Assembly (NCBI RefSeq): GCF_018524365.1 | Contig: NZ_JAEKFT010000002.1 | Coordinates: 209,349-273,348 of the forward strand | Length of the DNA stretch: 64,000 nucleotides | Reading direction: 5' to 3' | Source of the DNA: Denitromonas iodatirespirans | GTDB taxonomy: Bacteria; Pseudomonadota; Gammaproteobacteria; Burkholderiales; Rhodocyclaceae | Shown here: positions 17,229 through 26,854 of the stretch, piece after piece | Layout of the letters: every line of letters starts with the position of its first letter | Numbering within the stretch: the first letter of the stretch is position 1 | Notes under the pieces: generated by a model | What the model saw: only the letters and a program-made list of their open reading frames with translations | Told to the model about the DNA's origin: nothing | Databases searched by the model: none | Made by a program: the position numbers and the translations under genes

Positions 17229-17936
17229 GTGCGATTGGCCATTCTTGAAGACGATACGCTGCAGAGCGAAAAGCTGGCCGAGTGGCTGGGCCATGCCGGG
17301 CACGACGTGCATGCGTTTTCCCAGCCGCGCGACTTCATCCGGGTGGCCGGGCGAGAGAGCTTCGATCTGTGCCTGATCGACTGGATGCTGCCCGAGATGA
17401 CCGGCACCGAGGTGCTGCACTGGTTGCGCGAAGACCGCGCCAACGACACGCCGGTGATCTTCATCACCGCCCGCGATGCCGAAGAAGACATCGTTACCGC
17501 GCTGGGCGCCGGTGCCGACGACTATCTGGTCAAACCGCTGCGCCGCTTCGAGTTGCTGTCGCGCATCGATGCGGTGCTGCGTCGCGCCCGCCCGCTGGCC
17601 GGCGACAACATCGTCGACGTGCCGCCCTACCGCTTCGACACGCAGGGCAAGCGCGCCACCATCGACGGTGAGCCGGTCGAGCTGACCGACAAGGAATTCG
17701 ACCTCGCCGTCTTCCTGTTCAAGAACCTCGGCCGCCTGCTCTCGCGCGGCCACATGCTCGAAGCAGTGTGGGGGCGCAACCCCAACCTCGCCACGCGCAC
17801 GGTCGACACCCACATCAGCCGGGTGCGCAGCAAGCTTGGCCTGCGCCCCGAAAGCGGCTTCCGCCTGACGCCGACCTACAACTACGGCTACCGCCTCGAG
17901 CAGATCGAGGCGGTCGAGGACGGCGTCGCCGACTGA
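17229..17936 (+). CDS. OmpR-family two-component response regulator
   Basis: A 235-residue regulator. The receiver domain (residues 1-115) has the acidic pair in LEDD, the phospho-acceptor aspartate in CLIDWMLPEM and the lysine in YLVKPL. The C-terminal winged helix has RTVDTHISRVRSKLGL. The GTG at 17229 follows GAGCGAGG and is preferred over a TTG at 17211. No kinase is adjacent; the nearest is the CHASE2 kinase 2.3 kb downstream beyond mscL and the FecR gene, which makes that kinase the likely partner (inference). Confidence 0.9.
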   Translation: MRLAILEDDTLQSEKLAEWLGHAGHDVHAFSQPRDFIRVAGRESFDLCLIDWMLPEMTGTEVLHWLREDRANDTPVIFITARDAEEDIVTALGAGADDYLVKPLRRFELLSRIDAVLRRARPLAGDNIVDVPPYRFDTQGKRATIDGEPVELTDKEFDLAVFLFKNLGRLLSRGHMLEAVWGRNPNLATRTVDTHISRVRSKLGLRPESGFRLTPTYNYGYRLEQIEAVEDGVAD

Positions 17937-17957
17937 GCGGCGCCCGTCCGGCCCCGC

Positions 17958-18380
17958 TCAGGGGCGCTTGAGCGAATCGCGGATCTCGCGCAGCAGCACG
18001 ATCTCTTCCGGGTCGGCCTTGGGCGCTTCGGGCTCGGGCGGCGCCTCGCGCTTGAGCTTGTTGATCGCCTTGATGGCCATGAAGATGGCGAAGGCGACGA
18101 TCACGAAATCCAGCGCCGTATTGATGAACAACCCGTACTTGATCAGCGGCGCGCCGGCCTTTTCGGCCTCGGCCAGCGAGGCGAAGCTGCCTTCGCCCAG
18201 GTTGATGTAGAGGTTGGAGAAATCCACCCCGCCCACCAGTCGCCCGACCACCGGCATGACGATGTCGTTCACCGCCGAATTGACGATCTTGCCGAAGGCG
18301 GCACCGATGATCACGCCGACGGCCATGTCCATCACGTTGCCCTTGACGGCGAATTCCTTGAACTCTGAAATGAAGCTCAT
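17958..18380 (-). CDS. mscL: Large-conductance mechanosensitive channel
   Basis: A 140-residue, two-helix channel of the inner membrane that opens under hypo-osmotic tension. It opens [25 protein letters not shown], with TM1 carrying the gate residues. Then come the NDIVMPVVG segment, TM2 ([18 protein letters not shown]) and the charged C-terminal bundle ending [12 protein letters not shown]. It is transcribed against its neighbours. Confidence 0.96.
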   Translation of the reverse strand: MSFISEFKEFAVKGNVMDMAVGVIIGAAFGKIVNSAVNDIVMPVVGRLVGGVDFSNLYINLGEGSFASLAEAEKAGAPLIKYGLFINTALDFVIVAFAIFMAIKAINKLKREAPPEPEAPKADPEEIVLLREIRDSLKRP

Positions 18381-18534
18381 CTGACGATCTCCTGGGTTGG
18401 CTGCCTGAAAAACGTGGGTGGGCGAGCGTCCATGCGCGCGGCCTATGCCGCCCAACTGGCAAGATAGACGAATCCGTTCGCCGTGCGAATAATTATCAAG
18501 GTTTATCACGGTCGGGACGAGGGCGGCACGTATC

Positions 18535-20184
18535 ATGAAACGCATGCTAACCAAGAGACAAGCCATGCCACGAAACCTCACAGTCGGGCGCCTGCTGGCG
18601 TGGGCCCTGGTCGCCTGCGCGCTGTTCGTCGCCAGCGCCGGCCGTGCCGCCGAAGAGACGGTCAACTATGTGGTGCAGCCGGGCGACACCCTCATCGGTC
18701 TCGGCGAAACCCTGCTCGAAGATCCTGACCGCTGGCCGGTGTTGCAACGGCTCAACGCCGTGGCCGACCCCTACCGCATTCCCATCGGCCGCCAGCTGCG
18801 CATCCCCGTGCGCCTGCTGCGCAAGGTGCCGCGCGAGGCGCGCGTGGTGCATGTGAGCGGCGGCGCCAGCGCCGACGGCCAGCCGCTGCGGGCCGACCAG
18901 ACCGTGAGCGAGGGCGCGCGCTTGCTGACCCCGGCCAATGGTTTCATGACGCTCGAGCTGCCCGACGGCTCGCGTCTCACGCTGCAGCCGCAGACCGATG
19001 TGCGCATCGACGCGCTGCACGGTCTCAAGGGCGCCGACGACATCCAGCGCGCCACCTTCGAGGTGCAGCAGGGGCGTATCGAGACCGATGTCGAGCCGCA
19101 GGCCGGGCCGGCTGCGCGCTACCGCATCCACACCCCGACCGCCATCATCGGCGTGCGCGGCACCAGCTTCCGGGTCGCCGCCGACAGCGCCGAAACCCGC
19201 ACCGAAATGCGCCAGGGCACGGTCGGCGTGTCGGGCGCCGGCGTGCGGCGCGAAGTCGCGCTGCGCGAAGGCTTCGGGCTGGTGGCGCGAGCCGACCAGC
19301 CGGCGAGTGCGCCGGTGCCGCTGCTGGCCGCACCCGACCTGAGCGCGGTCGCCACCTTGTACGAGCGCCCGGTGATGCGCGTGCAGCTGGCGCCGGTGGC
19401 CGGCGCCATCGGCTATCGCGGCCAGGTGGCGCGCGACGCCGGCTTCACCCAGATCGTCGCCGAGAGCCGGGCCACGGTGCCCGATCTGAAGATCGCCGGG
19501 TTGGCCGATGGCGACTACTTCCTGCGTGTGCGCGGGGTCGATTCGCATGGCCTCGAAGGGCGCGACGCCGACCTCGCGGTGCGCCTCAAGGCGCGCCCCG
19601 AGCCGCCCTTCATCAATGCCCCGCGTCCCGACGGCAAGGCCAAGGCCGGCACCGTCGAATTCGCCTGGGCGCAGGCCGAAGGCGCCGCCAGCTACCGCTT
19701 TGCACTGGCACGCGATGCCGCTTTCGCCGACCTGGTGACGCACCAAGACGCCCTGGCCGCCAACCGCCTCGACCTCCCGCTGGAGGCCGGTGAGTACCAC
19801 TGGCGCCTGGCCAGCACCCGCGCCGACGGCGACCGCGGCCCCTGGGGCGACGCAGTGCGCCTGACCGTGCGCCCGCCCATGGCCGCCGTGCCGCCGCCGA
19901 CCTTCGACGAAAATCACATGCTCATCGCCTGGGGCGGCGAGCCCGGTCAGCGCTTCGACTACCAGCTGGCCGACGACGACCGCTTTACCCGGATGGTGGC
20001 CGAAGGCAGCGTCACCGAGCCCGAGCTGGTGCTGCCCAAACCCCGCGCCGGCGCCTACTACCTGCGGGTGCGCGCGATCGACCCGGACGGCTTCGTCGGC
20101 AGCTACTCCGCGCCTCAGCGCATCGTCGTGCCGGCCGAGTTCCCGGGCTGGATGTTGCTGGCGCCGCTCTTGATCCTGCTGTGA
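18535..20184 (+). CDS. LysM- and FecR-domain periplasmic protein
   Basis: A 549-residue exported protein. After the signal peptide (ending AGRAAEE) comes a LysM domain ([17 protein letters not shown], residues about 43-95) that may bind peptidoglycan. A FecR domain follows ([20 protein letters not shown], about 115-235). Repeated Ig/FnIII-like segments ([26 protein letters not shown]) lead to a hydrophobic C-terminus ([12 protein letters not shown]) that may anchor it. The start could also be the ATG at 18565. It ends 19 bases before the CHASE2 kinase gene; such FecR-CHASE2 pairs suggest the FecR protein feeds a periplasmic signal to the sensor. Confidence 0.87.
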   Translation: MKRMLTKRQAMPRNLTVGRLLAWALVACALFVASAGRAAEETVNYVVQPGDTLIGLGETLLEDPDRWPVLQRLNAVADPYRIPIGRQLRIPVRLLRKVPREARVVHVSGGASADGQPLRADQTVSEGARLLTPANGFMTLELPDGSRLTLQPQTDVRIDALHGLKGADDIQRATFEVQQGRIETDVEPQAGPAARYRIHTPTAIIGVRGTSFRVAADSAETRTEMRQGTVGVSGAGVRREVALREGFGLVARADQPASAPVPLLAAPDLSAVATLYERPVMRVQLAPVAGAIGYRGQVARDAGFTQIVAESRATVPDLKIAGLADGDYFLRVRGVDSHGLEGRDADLAVRLKARPEPPFINAPRPDGKAKAGTVEFAWAQAEGAASYRFALARDAAFADLVTHQDALAANRLDLPLEAGEYHWRLASTRADGDRGPWGDAVRLTVRPPMAAVPPPTFDENHMLIAWGGEPGQRFDYQLADDDRFTRMVAEGSVTEPELVLPKPRAGAYYLRVRAIDPDGFVGSYSAPQRIVVPAEFPGWMLLAPLLILL

Positions 20185-20203
20185 GCGCGCACGGGTCCGC
20201 GTC

Positions 20204-22504
20204 GTGACCGAGCGCGTCTCTTTCGAATGGGCGCTGGTGACGCTGCTGTGCGCCGCGCTGGCGATGGCCGCCACCTGGGCCGGCTGGCTGTGGCGCATCG
20301 ACCAGGTGGCCTACGACGCCGCCATGTCGGTGTCGCGCCCGGCGGCCGACCCACAGGTGGTGATCGTCGCCATCGATGACCCCAGCCTGGCCGAGATCGG
20401 CCGCTGGCCGTGGCGCCGCTCGGTGCACGCCGCGCTCATCGAGCGGCTCACCCGTGCCGGTGCGCGCAGCATCGTGATGGACATCATCCTCAGCGAGCCC
20501 AACGATGCCGACCCGGCGGCCGACGCCGCCCTGGCGACGGCCATCGCCGACAGCGGCCGGGTCGTCCTGCCGCTGGTCCAGGCCACGCGAGGTAACGCCA
20601 TCGTCGGCGAAGCGCCGCCGGCCCCGCTCTTTGCCGCGGCGTCGGCCGGCGTCGGCCACATCCATGTCGAGTTCGACCCCGACGGCATCGCCCGCAGCAT
20701 CTACCTGTGGGAGGGCGCCGGCGCGGCACGCCATCCGCAGCTCGGTCTGGCTGCCCTGCAACAGGCCGAGCCGGCGCGCGCCACCGCCTATCCCGCGCCC
20801 GAGCCGGGCGCCGGTGCCGGCTGGCATCGCGCCGAGTGGCTGCGCATCCCCTTTGCCGGTCCGCCGGGCAGCTTCCGCTATGTGTCCTACGCCGACGTGC
20901 TGCGCGGCGATGTGGACGACGCCGTGTTGCGCGACAAGGTGGTCTTCGTCGGCGCCACCGCCGCCGGCATGGCCGACAGCGTGCCCACGCCCACCTCGGG
21001 CTTCAACCGGCCGATGCCCGGTGTCGAGGTCAACGCCAACGTCTATGCCGCCCTCAAGCGCGGCGAGGCGGTGCACCTCATGCCGCCGCCGATCGCCGCC
21101 GCGCTGGCCGGTGCCATCGTCGTGTTGCTGATGGGCCTCATGCTGCGCGCCGCGCCGCGCAACGCGCTGCTGATCGCCTTTGCCGGCTCGGCCGCCACGC
21201 TGGGGCTCGGCTGGGCGGTGCTGCAGGATGCCCTGTGGTGGTTTCCGCCGGCCGGCGCGGTGCTCGGCTGCACCCTGTGCTACCCGCTGTGGAGCTGGCG
21301 CCGGCTCGAAGCGGCGCAGCGCCATCTCGACGACCAGCTCGAAGTGCTCGACCGCGACGCCGCCGCACTCTTCCCCGCCATGCAGATCCACCTGCCGCGC
21401 ATCAAGGGCGTCGACCCCTTGCAGGCGCGCATCCGTCGGGTGGACCAGGCCGTGCAGCGCCAGCGCGACCTCCACCGCTTCGTGGTCGACACCCTCGACC
21501 ACCTGCCGGTCGGCGCGGTGGTCACCAACCCCGCGCACCAGGTGATGCTGTGCAACCAGGAGGCCACGCGCCTGCTCGGCGCCGCCGCACCGCAGGCCGT
21601 GGCACAGGCCATCGCCTCGCTCGAATGGCCGCCCGGCATGCCCATCGAAGACGGCATGCCGGTGCACGGCGGCGACACCGTGCGCACCGTCGAGCTCGAT
21701 ACGGCCAACGGCGCGCGCCTGCTGGTGTCGGTGGCCGGGCTGGCGGATTCGGCCGGCCGGCCCATCGGCTCGGTGTTCGGCCTGGCCGACATCACCCGCA
21801 TCCACGACGCCCAGCGCAGCCGCGAAGAGACCATGCACTACCTGTCGCACGACATGCGCTCGCCGATCGCCTCCATCCTCACCCTGATCGAGACCGAGCA
21901 ACTGCTCGACGACAGCGACGCGCGCGACCCGGCCCTGCTCGGCCAGCTCGCCCGCTACGCGCGCTCGGCACTCAATCTGGCCGACGACCTATTCCGCCTG
22001 GTGCGCGCCGACGCCATCGACGCCAGCCAGTTCAAGGAAATCAGTCTGGCCGCCGTGATGCAGGACGCCGCCGACGAAATCTGGGCGCTGGCCAAGGCCC
22101 GCGGCACCACCGTGGCGCTGGAGATCGACGCCCACGGGCATGACGAAGGCTATGTGCGCGGCGACCGCGACCTGCTGCGCCGGGCGCTGGTCAACCTGCT
22201 CGGCAATGCCGTCAAATACGGCGCCGCCGACAGCACCATCGAGTTGGCGCTGCGCCGCGATGCCGCCTTCTGGGTGGTGTCGGTGCGCGACCATGGCGAG
22301 GGCATCCGGCAAGACCTGCTGCCGCGCCTGTTTCACCGCTTCGGCCGCCTGCCCACCGCCGCCAGCCGGCGCGAAGCCGGCATCGGCCTCGGGCTGATGA
22401 TCGTCAAGACGGTGGCCGAACGCCACGGCGGGCGCGCCTCGGTGCACAGCCAGCCCGGCCAGGGCACCACTTTCAGCCTGCACCTGCCGGTGCTGGCGGC
22501 ATGA
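20204..22504 (+). CDS. CHASE2-domain sensor histidine kinase
   Basis: A 766-residue membrane kinase starting at GTG. A first TM helix (residues about 10-30) is followed by the periplasmic CHASE2 domain (VIVAIDDPSLAEIGRWPWRR, residues about 45-280). Two to three TM helices (about 285-360) precede a PAS-like segment (about 430-535) and the HisKA domain with the phospho-histidine in YLSHDMRSPI (about 548). The ATPase has an N-box (LVNLLGNAVKYG) and G-boxes (DHGEGI, GIGLGLMIVK). The signal is unknown; the FecR protein upstream probably takes part. The likely partner is the response regulator at 17.2-17.9 kb. Confidence 0.9.
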   Translation: MTERVSFEWALVTLLCAALAMAATWAGWLWRIDQVAYDAAMSVSRPAADPQVVIVAIDDPSLAEIGRWPWRRSVHAALIERLTRAGARSIVMDIILSEPNDADPAADAALATAIADSGRVVLPLVQATRGNAIVGEAPPAPLFAAASAGVGHIHVEFDPDGIARSIYLWEGAGAARHPQLGLAALQQAEPARATAYPAPEPGAGAGWHRAEWLRIPFAGPPGSFRYVSYADVLRGDVDDAVLRDKVVFVGATAAGMADSVPTPTSGFNRPMPGVEVNANVYAALKRGEAVHLMPPPIAAALAGAIVVLLMGLMLRAAPRNALLIAFAGSAATLGLGWAVLQDALWWFPPAGAVLGCTLCYPLWSWRRLEAAQRHLDDQLEVLDRDAAALFPAMQIHLPRIKGVDPLQARIRRVDQAVQRQRDLHRFVVDTLDHLPVGAVVTNPAHQVMLCNQEATRLLGAAAPQAVAQAIASLEWPPGMPIEDGMPVHGGDTVRTVELDTANGARLLVSVAGLADSAGRPIGSVFGLADITRIHDAQRSREETMHYLSHDMRSPIASILTLIETEQLLDDSDARDPALLGQLARYARSALNLADDLFRLVRADAIDASQFKEISLAAVMQDAADEIWALAKARGTTVALEIDAHGHDEGYVRGDRDLLRRALVNLLGNAVKYGAADSTIELALRRDAAFWVVSVRDHGEGIRQDLLPRLFHRFGRLPTAASRREAGIGLGLMIVKTVAERHGGRASVHSQPGQGTTFSLHLPVLAA

Positions 22505-22512
22505 GGGCTCCC

Positions 22513-22540
22513 AGCGTAGGGCGGGTTTCAACCCGCCACC
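22513..22540. repeat. Short dispersed palindrome, GTAGGGCGGGTTTCAACCCGCC type
   Basis: GGCGGGTT-TC-AACCCGCC forms a compact hairpin between the kinase and AsmA genes. A degenerate copy follows the AsmA stop (24018-24040) and an inverted copy lies at 28776-28800. They look like REP-type intergenic repeats. Confidence 0.6.
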
Positions 22541-22589
22541 CCATGCCCGCGCCGAATGGTCGTCCCATCGCGCTGCCACGGTTGTCGCC

Positions 22590-24020
22590 ATGACCGTACC
22601 CAAGCGTCCCCGCCGTCGCAGTCTGCGCATCCTGCTGCTGGTGGCGGGCGTGCTGCTAGTCTGTGTCGTGACGCTCTGGCAATTCGCTGATCGTTGGCTG
22701 GCCCAGACGCTGGCCGTACAGGTCAACGCCCATGTCGCCGGTCATCTGCGCATCGACGGGCCGGTGTCGCTGCAAGTCTTCCCGCCGCGGCTGGCCCTCG
22801 CCGACGTCTCCTGGCGGGGGCCGGGCGAGACCCCCAGCCGGCTGCAGATCGACCATCTCGCCATGGCCAGCGACTGGACCGGCAAGGACGGCACCCGGCC
22901 GCTCTCCGTGGACCTCGACGGCGTGCGCGGCCAGTTGCGCCAGCAGGCCGACGGCCGGTGGCAGGTGCCGGCGCCCGCCGGCGAAACGGCCGGCTCCGGC
23001 ATGCCGCTGCGCCTCGCCCGCCTCGACCTGTCGGACATGCGCATGGCGCTGCTCGGCCACGGCACGCCGCCTGCGACGCTGCGTGTCGAGCGCGCCCAAG
23101 TCACCGAATCCCCTGGCAGCTGGCAAGCCACGGTCGACGGCGGCGCCGCGCAGGCCGACACCCAGCTCGACGGCCGCCTGACCGCCACCCTGCAAACGAC
23201 GCCCACCGGCCCGCAATTGGCCGATGTCACCGCCCACCTCGCCGGCGCAGTCGGCGCCACCCGCATCGACCGGCTCACTCTCACGCTCGCCAGCGCGCGG
23301 CAAACGCCGGACGGCGCCTTCCGCGCCGATGGCCTCGCTGCCGAGTTGCAGGCCCAGCAAGGCACGCAGCAGCTGCGCCTCAGCACCCGCGCCGCCACCG
23401 CAGCCCATGCCGACGCGCGTAGCGAACTCCTCGGCACCCACATCCAGGCCACGCTGACCCCCGCCGGCCCGGCCGAGTCGGCCACCGCCACGCTCGACGG
23501 CGCCGACCTGCAACTCGCCGCCGGCCACCTCACCGCCACCGGCACCCTGCAGTTGGCCACCACGCTGCCCGCCGGCCCGGTCGACCTCGCGGCCGACGCC
23601 ATGCAATTGACCGCCGATCTGGCCGCCCGCCGCGTCGAGGCCCGGTCGCCGAGCCTGCACGTCCACCTGCCCGACCCCGCCAAGCCGGGCGCCCAGCTCA
23701 GGCTCGATGCCGAGATGGCCGGCCATTGGGACATGGACGCACGGCGCGGCGCCGGCACAGTGAGCGCGCAGGTCGAGCGCAGCCGCCTCGACGGTCAATG
23801 GCATGTGGATCTGGACAATGCGCGCTGGCTGGCCGTGCAGGCCCGGGTGGACCGGCTCAACCTGGATCGCTGGCGGCCGCCAAGCCGCCCGTCGAGCGAG
23901 CCGCTGCCGCTCGACGCTTGGCGCGACTGGCCGGTGCAACTCGACCTGCAGGTCGGCCGCCTGCGCATGGAAGGCATCGACGCGCGCGACACCCGCCTGC
24001 GGATCAACACCTCGCCGTAG
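22590..24020 (+). CDS. AsmA-family protein (short form)
   Basis: A 476-residue protein with one N-terminal membrane helix (LRILLLVAGVLLVCVVTLWQF) and a long periplasmic part. It begins HLRIDGPVSLQVFPPRLALADVSW, the AsmA N-terminal signature. The rest is repetitive beta-rich sequence typical of the bridge-like lipid transport proteins AsmA/TamB. AsmA proteins are usually longer, and this one stops at LRINTSP soon after a segment resembling the conserved C-terminal strands, so it may be truncated at its 3' end. Confidence 0.78.
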   Translation: MTVPKRPRRRSLRILLLVAGVLLVCVVTLWQFADRWLAQTLAVQVNAHVAGHLRIDGPVSLQVFPPRLALADVSWRGPGETPSRLQIDHLAMASDWTGKDGTRPLSVDLDGVRGQLRQQADGRWQVPAPAGETAGSGMPLRLARLDLSDMRMALLGHGTPPATLRVERAQVTESPGSWQATVDGGAAQADTQLDGRLTATLQTTPTGPQLADVTAHLAGAVGATRIDRLTLTLASARQTPDGAFRADGLAAELQAQQGTQQLRLSTRAATAAHADARSELLGTHIQATLTPAGPAESATATLDGADLQLAAGHLTATGTLQLATTLPAGPVDLAADAMQLTADLAARRVEARSPSLHVHLPDPAKPGAQLRLDAEMAGHWDMDARRGAGTVSAQVERSRLDGQWHVDLDNARWLAVQARVDRLNLDRWRPPSRPSSEPLPLDAWRDWPVQLDLQVGRLRMEGIDARDTRLRINTSP

Positions 24021-24047
24021 GGCCAATTTCAACCGGCCAAAAAACCG

Positions 24048-24668
24048 CTAGCGCCGCACCGAATAGATCGGCAGATGCCACTTGAAGCGGATCGACAACA
24101 GCCGGATCGTGCAGATCACCCCGCCGGCCGCCAGTGCCGCCACATCATGACCCACCCCCGCCTCGGGCAGCGCGATCAGCACCAGCGCCCCCAGCCACGC
24201 CGCACTGCCATACAAGGTGCCGCCAAACACCACCGGCGCCTCGTTGCACAACACATCGCGCAGGATCCCGCCGAACACCCCGGTCACCACCCCCATCAGG
24301 CTCGCCACCAGCCACGGCGCCCCATGCGCCAGCGCCACCGACGTGCCCACCACGGTAAACAGCGACAGTCCGATCGCATCCGGCAGCAAAAACAACTGCG
24401 CCGGCAAGCGCACCCGCCGCGCCAGCAGGAAGGTGACCACCCCCGCCACCAGCGCCGTGATCAGGTAGGCCTGATCGGCAATCCAGAACACCGTGCGGTC
24501 GAGCAGCATGTCGCGCAACGACCCGCCGCCCAGCGCCGCCGCCAGCGCGACGACCACCATGCCGAACAGATCGAAGGGTTTGCGCCCCGCCTCCAGCACG
24601 CCCGAGGCCGCATTGACCGCCGCCCCGGCGAGACCGAGGCCATAGATGAGAGGTTCGATGCCTTGCAT
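24048..24668 (-). CDS. TRIC-type (UPF0126) membrane protein
   Basis: A 206-residue protein with about seven hydrophobic helices and the duplicated UPF0126 signature: GMVVVALAAALGGGSLRDMLL in the first half and GVVTGVFGGILRDVLCNE in the second. Prokaryotic relatives are trimeric cation channels. The start MQGIEP at 24668 follows TATCCTCCGCCCC on the coding strand; an upstream in-frame ATG at 24725 adds an unlikely proline-rich stretch. It is convergent with the AsmA gene. Confidence 0.85.
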   Translation of the reverse strand: MQGIEPLIYGLGLAGAAVNAASGVLEAGRKPFDLFGMVVVALAAALGGGSLRDMLLDRTVFWIADQAYLITALVAGVVTFLLARRVRLPAQLFLLPDAIGLSLFTVVGTSVALAHGAPWLVASLMGVVTGVFGGILRDVLCNEAPVVFGGTLYGSAAWLGALVLIALPEAGVGHDVAALAAGGVICTIRLLSIRFKWHLPIYSVRR

Positions 24669-24725
24669 GGGGCGGAGGATAGCAGGGGGTGGCGGGGTGC
24701 GGTTTGCGTGTTTGAGCTGAACCAT

Positions 24726-25209
24726 GGCCGAAGCGCGCCGGGTCCGCTGATGCGCGATGCGTTCGTCGTAGGATGGGCAACTCGTTCCCCATCATCGTGT
24801 CGCGCGACCGTTGATCGAAACTGGAACGGCGACCGTCCGGGAGCTGATGGCCTTTTATGTAGGGCGGATCAGCGAAGCGTCATCCGCCGAATTCCACCAC
24901 TTCAATCACCGCATGTGGCGGAAGGCGCTCCGCTTTTTCTTCGTACACGGGGCGCCGCGTCTTCCGATGCCCCGTGTACGACTTTACCCACAAGAGGTAT
25001 TCTCACAACGCGAGAGGGTGGTCCCGATAGCAAGCTTGTTTGACGGATAATCCGACAGGCATCGCGAATGGACATTCGAAGATTCTGACTCTCGCTTGCT
25101 GCCCGAGATATCAGTGGATATCCGCACTCCGGTGTCTGGGTAAATGCTGTTGGGCGGCACAGAACTCGCATCCGAGCAAACCCGCCCACGCCAATCTACT
25201 TCCGTCGTC
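24726..25209. other. Intergenic region with two hairpins and a REP-like repeat, no gene seen
   Basis: GGCGGAT (24862-24868) and ATCCGCC (24881-24887) flank CAGCGAAGCGTC, a REP-type element common in proteobacteria. TCGTACACGGGGC (24941-24953) pairs perfectly with GCCCCGTGTACGA (24969-24981). Reading frames across it are short, unlike known proteins and include the repeats. A promoter for the tautomerase probably lies at its right end, but I cannot place it firmly. Confidence 0.55.
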
Positions 25210-25605
25210 ATGCCCAGCACTCTCATCGAAGTTCGCCGCAGCTACACGTTGGAGCAAGAAGCCCGCATCATCGAAGCCGTTCATTCGGCGTTGATCGAGG
25301 GCTTCAAGATTCCTCAGGGCGACCGGTGCATTCGGCTCGTCACACATGAGCCACATCGCTTCGTTGTGCCTGAGGACAAGCGCCAGCCCGAGTTGTACAC
25401 ACTTGTCACGATCAGTGCCTTCTCTGGACGTTCGCTTGAGGCGAAACGCCGTCTTTACCAGTCGCTGATTCGTCATCTGGCAGGGGTAGGAATTCCGGCG
25501 GACCACATCAAGATCATGCTCAATGAAATCCCCGGCGAAAACTGGGGTCTAGCCGGCGGAAAGCCCGGTTCGGAAATTGACCTTGGCTATAACGTCGAGA
25601 TCTGA
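25210..25605 (+). CDS. Tautomerase-superfamily protein
   Basis: A 131-residue protein whose ATG is followed by proline (MPSTLIEVRRSY), the catalytic amino-terminal proline of the tautomerase superfamily. The body (EQEARIIEAVHSALIEGFKIPQGDR..., IKIMLNEIPGENWGLAGGKPGSEI) matches the longer single-chain 4-oxalocrotonate-tautomerase-like group. The reaction would be a keto-enol isomerisation or a dehalogenase-like step; the substrate is unknown. Base composition is less G+C-rich than its neighbours and repeats flank it, which hints at separate acquisition. Confidence 0.8.
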   Translation: MPSTLIEVRRSYTLEQEARIIEAVHSALIEGFKIPQGDRCIRLVTHEPHRFVVPEDKRQPELYTLVTISAFSGRSLEAKRRLYQSLIRHLAGVGIPADHIKIMLNEIPGENWGLAGGKPGSEIDLGYNVEI

Positions 25606-25857
25606 GAGCCACCGGCCTCCATGATCGAGCGGATACGCCGTCGGGGGGCCGGCTGCTTCGAGCGTTGACGTTGTAGCAAGCGTAGCCCGGACAAGGCCCG
25701 AAGGGCCGCCTCCGGGATCGGTCGGCGGATCGGGCTCTGATCTCGGATTGCGCCTCGCTTCATCCGGCCGACGACTCATCGGAGCACATCAGGTTTCCGG
25801 CACACCGAAAACGGCCGACAATCCGCCTGTCACCGTTCGCTGCCGAAGGAGCCCGCC
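25606..25857. other. Intergenic region with a REP-like hairpin
   Basis: GTAGCCCGGACAAGGCCCGAAGGGCCGCCTCCGGG at 25682-25716 folds into nested stems of the type seen in dispersed intergenic repeats. No gene is seen. GAAGGAGCC at 25843-25851 is the ribosome binding site of the next gene. Confidence 0.5.
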
Positions 25858-26805
25858 ATGTCTCTCCCCGCCGCTTTCCAATCCACGCTCCGCCTGCCGG
25901 CCATTGCCGCGCCGATGTTCCTGGTCTCCGGCCCCGAGCTGGTGATCGCGGCCTGCCGGGCCGGGGTGGCTGGGTCCTTCCCGGCGCTGAATGCGCGTAC
26001 CAGCGAGTTGCTGGACGAATGGCTGGGCGAGATCAACGCGGCGCTGGCGGTGACGCCGTGTGCGCCCTACGGGGTGAATCTGATCCTGCATGCCAGTAAC
26101 CCGCGGGTGCGGCCGGATCTGGATTTGCTGGTCAAGCACAAGGTGCCCTTCGTCATCACCAGCCTGGGGCATCCGGGCGAGGTGGTGGAGGCGGTGAAGA
26201 GTTACGGTGGGGTGGTGTTTTCGGATGTGATCCATGCCTACCATGCGCGCAAGGCGATGGGGGCGGGGGTGGATGGCATCATCGCGGTGGCGGCGGGGGC
26301 CGGCGGGCATGCGGGGTCGCAAAGCCCGTTCAGCCTGGTGCGCGAGATCCGCGAGTTCTGGCATGGCACGCTGGTGCTGGCCGGCGCGATGTCGGACGGC
26401 GCAGGGGTGCGCGCGGCGGAGGTGATGGGGGCGGACCTCGCTTACCTGGGCACGCGCTTCATCGCCACGCAGGAGGCGATGGCGCAGGTGGCGTACAAGC
26501 AGATGCTGGTCGACTGCGGGGCGGACGACATCGTCTATACCGATGCGGTGTCGGGCACCAATGCCAACTTCCTGTGGCCGAGCCTGGCGGCGGCGGGCTT
26601 CTCGCGCGAGCAGCTCACGCTCAGCCTGGGCAAGGGCAAGATCAAGGACATGCAGGACGAGGCCAAGGCCTGGCGCGATGTGTGGAGCGCCGGCCACGGG
26701 GTGGCGACGATCCACGACATCCCGACCGTGGCCGAATTGGTGGCGCGCCTCGGTGCGGAATACGACGCCGCCTGCGCGCTGGGCCGGAGCGCTGCCTGCC
26801 GGTGA
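25858..26805 (+). CDS. Nitronate monooxygenase-family flavoprotein
   Basis: A 315-residue FMN protein of the 2-nitropropane dioxygenase/NMO family. The TIM barrel opens LRLPAIAAPMFLVSGPELVIAACRAG. The FMN-phosphate-binding stretches are AVAAGAGGHAG and MGADLAYLGTRFIATQEA. Such enzymes oxidise toxic nitronates such as propionate-3-nitronate, though some paralogues are enoyl reductases. The start is supported by GAAGGAGCCCGCC. It is followed after 49 bases by the Liv-type permeases. Confidence 0.87.
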   Translation: MSLPAAFQSTLRLPAIAAPMFLVSGPELVIAACRAGVAGSFPALNARTSELLDEWLGEINAALAVTPCAPYGVNLILHASNPRVRPDLDLLVKHKVPFVITSLGHPGEVVEAVKSYGGVVFSDVIHAYHARKAMGAGVDGIIAVAAGAGGHAGSQSPFSLVREIREFWHGTLVLAGAMSDGAGVRAAEVMGADLAYLGTRFIATQEAMAQVAYKQMLVDCGADDIVYTDAVSGTNANFLWPSLAAAGFSREQLTLSLGKGKIKDMQDEAKAWRDVWSAGHGVATIHDIPTVAELVARLGAEYDAACALGRSAACR

Positions 26806-26854
26806 GGCGGCGACCGGGCCGGCGCCGCGGCCCGGAGCGGGTATCCTGCGCCCC

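Noticed and set aside
24811..25050. Small open frame between the TRIC gene and the tautomerase
   Set aside because: Its sequence consists largely of the REP-like repeat and a hairpin and resembles no protein family I know.
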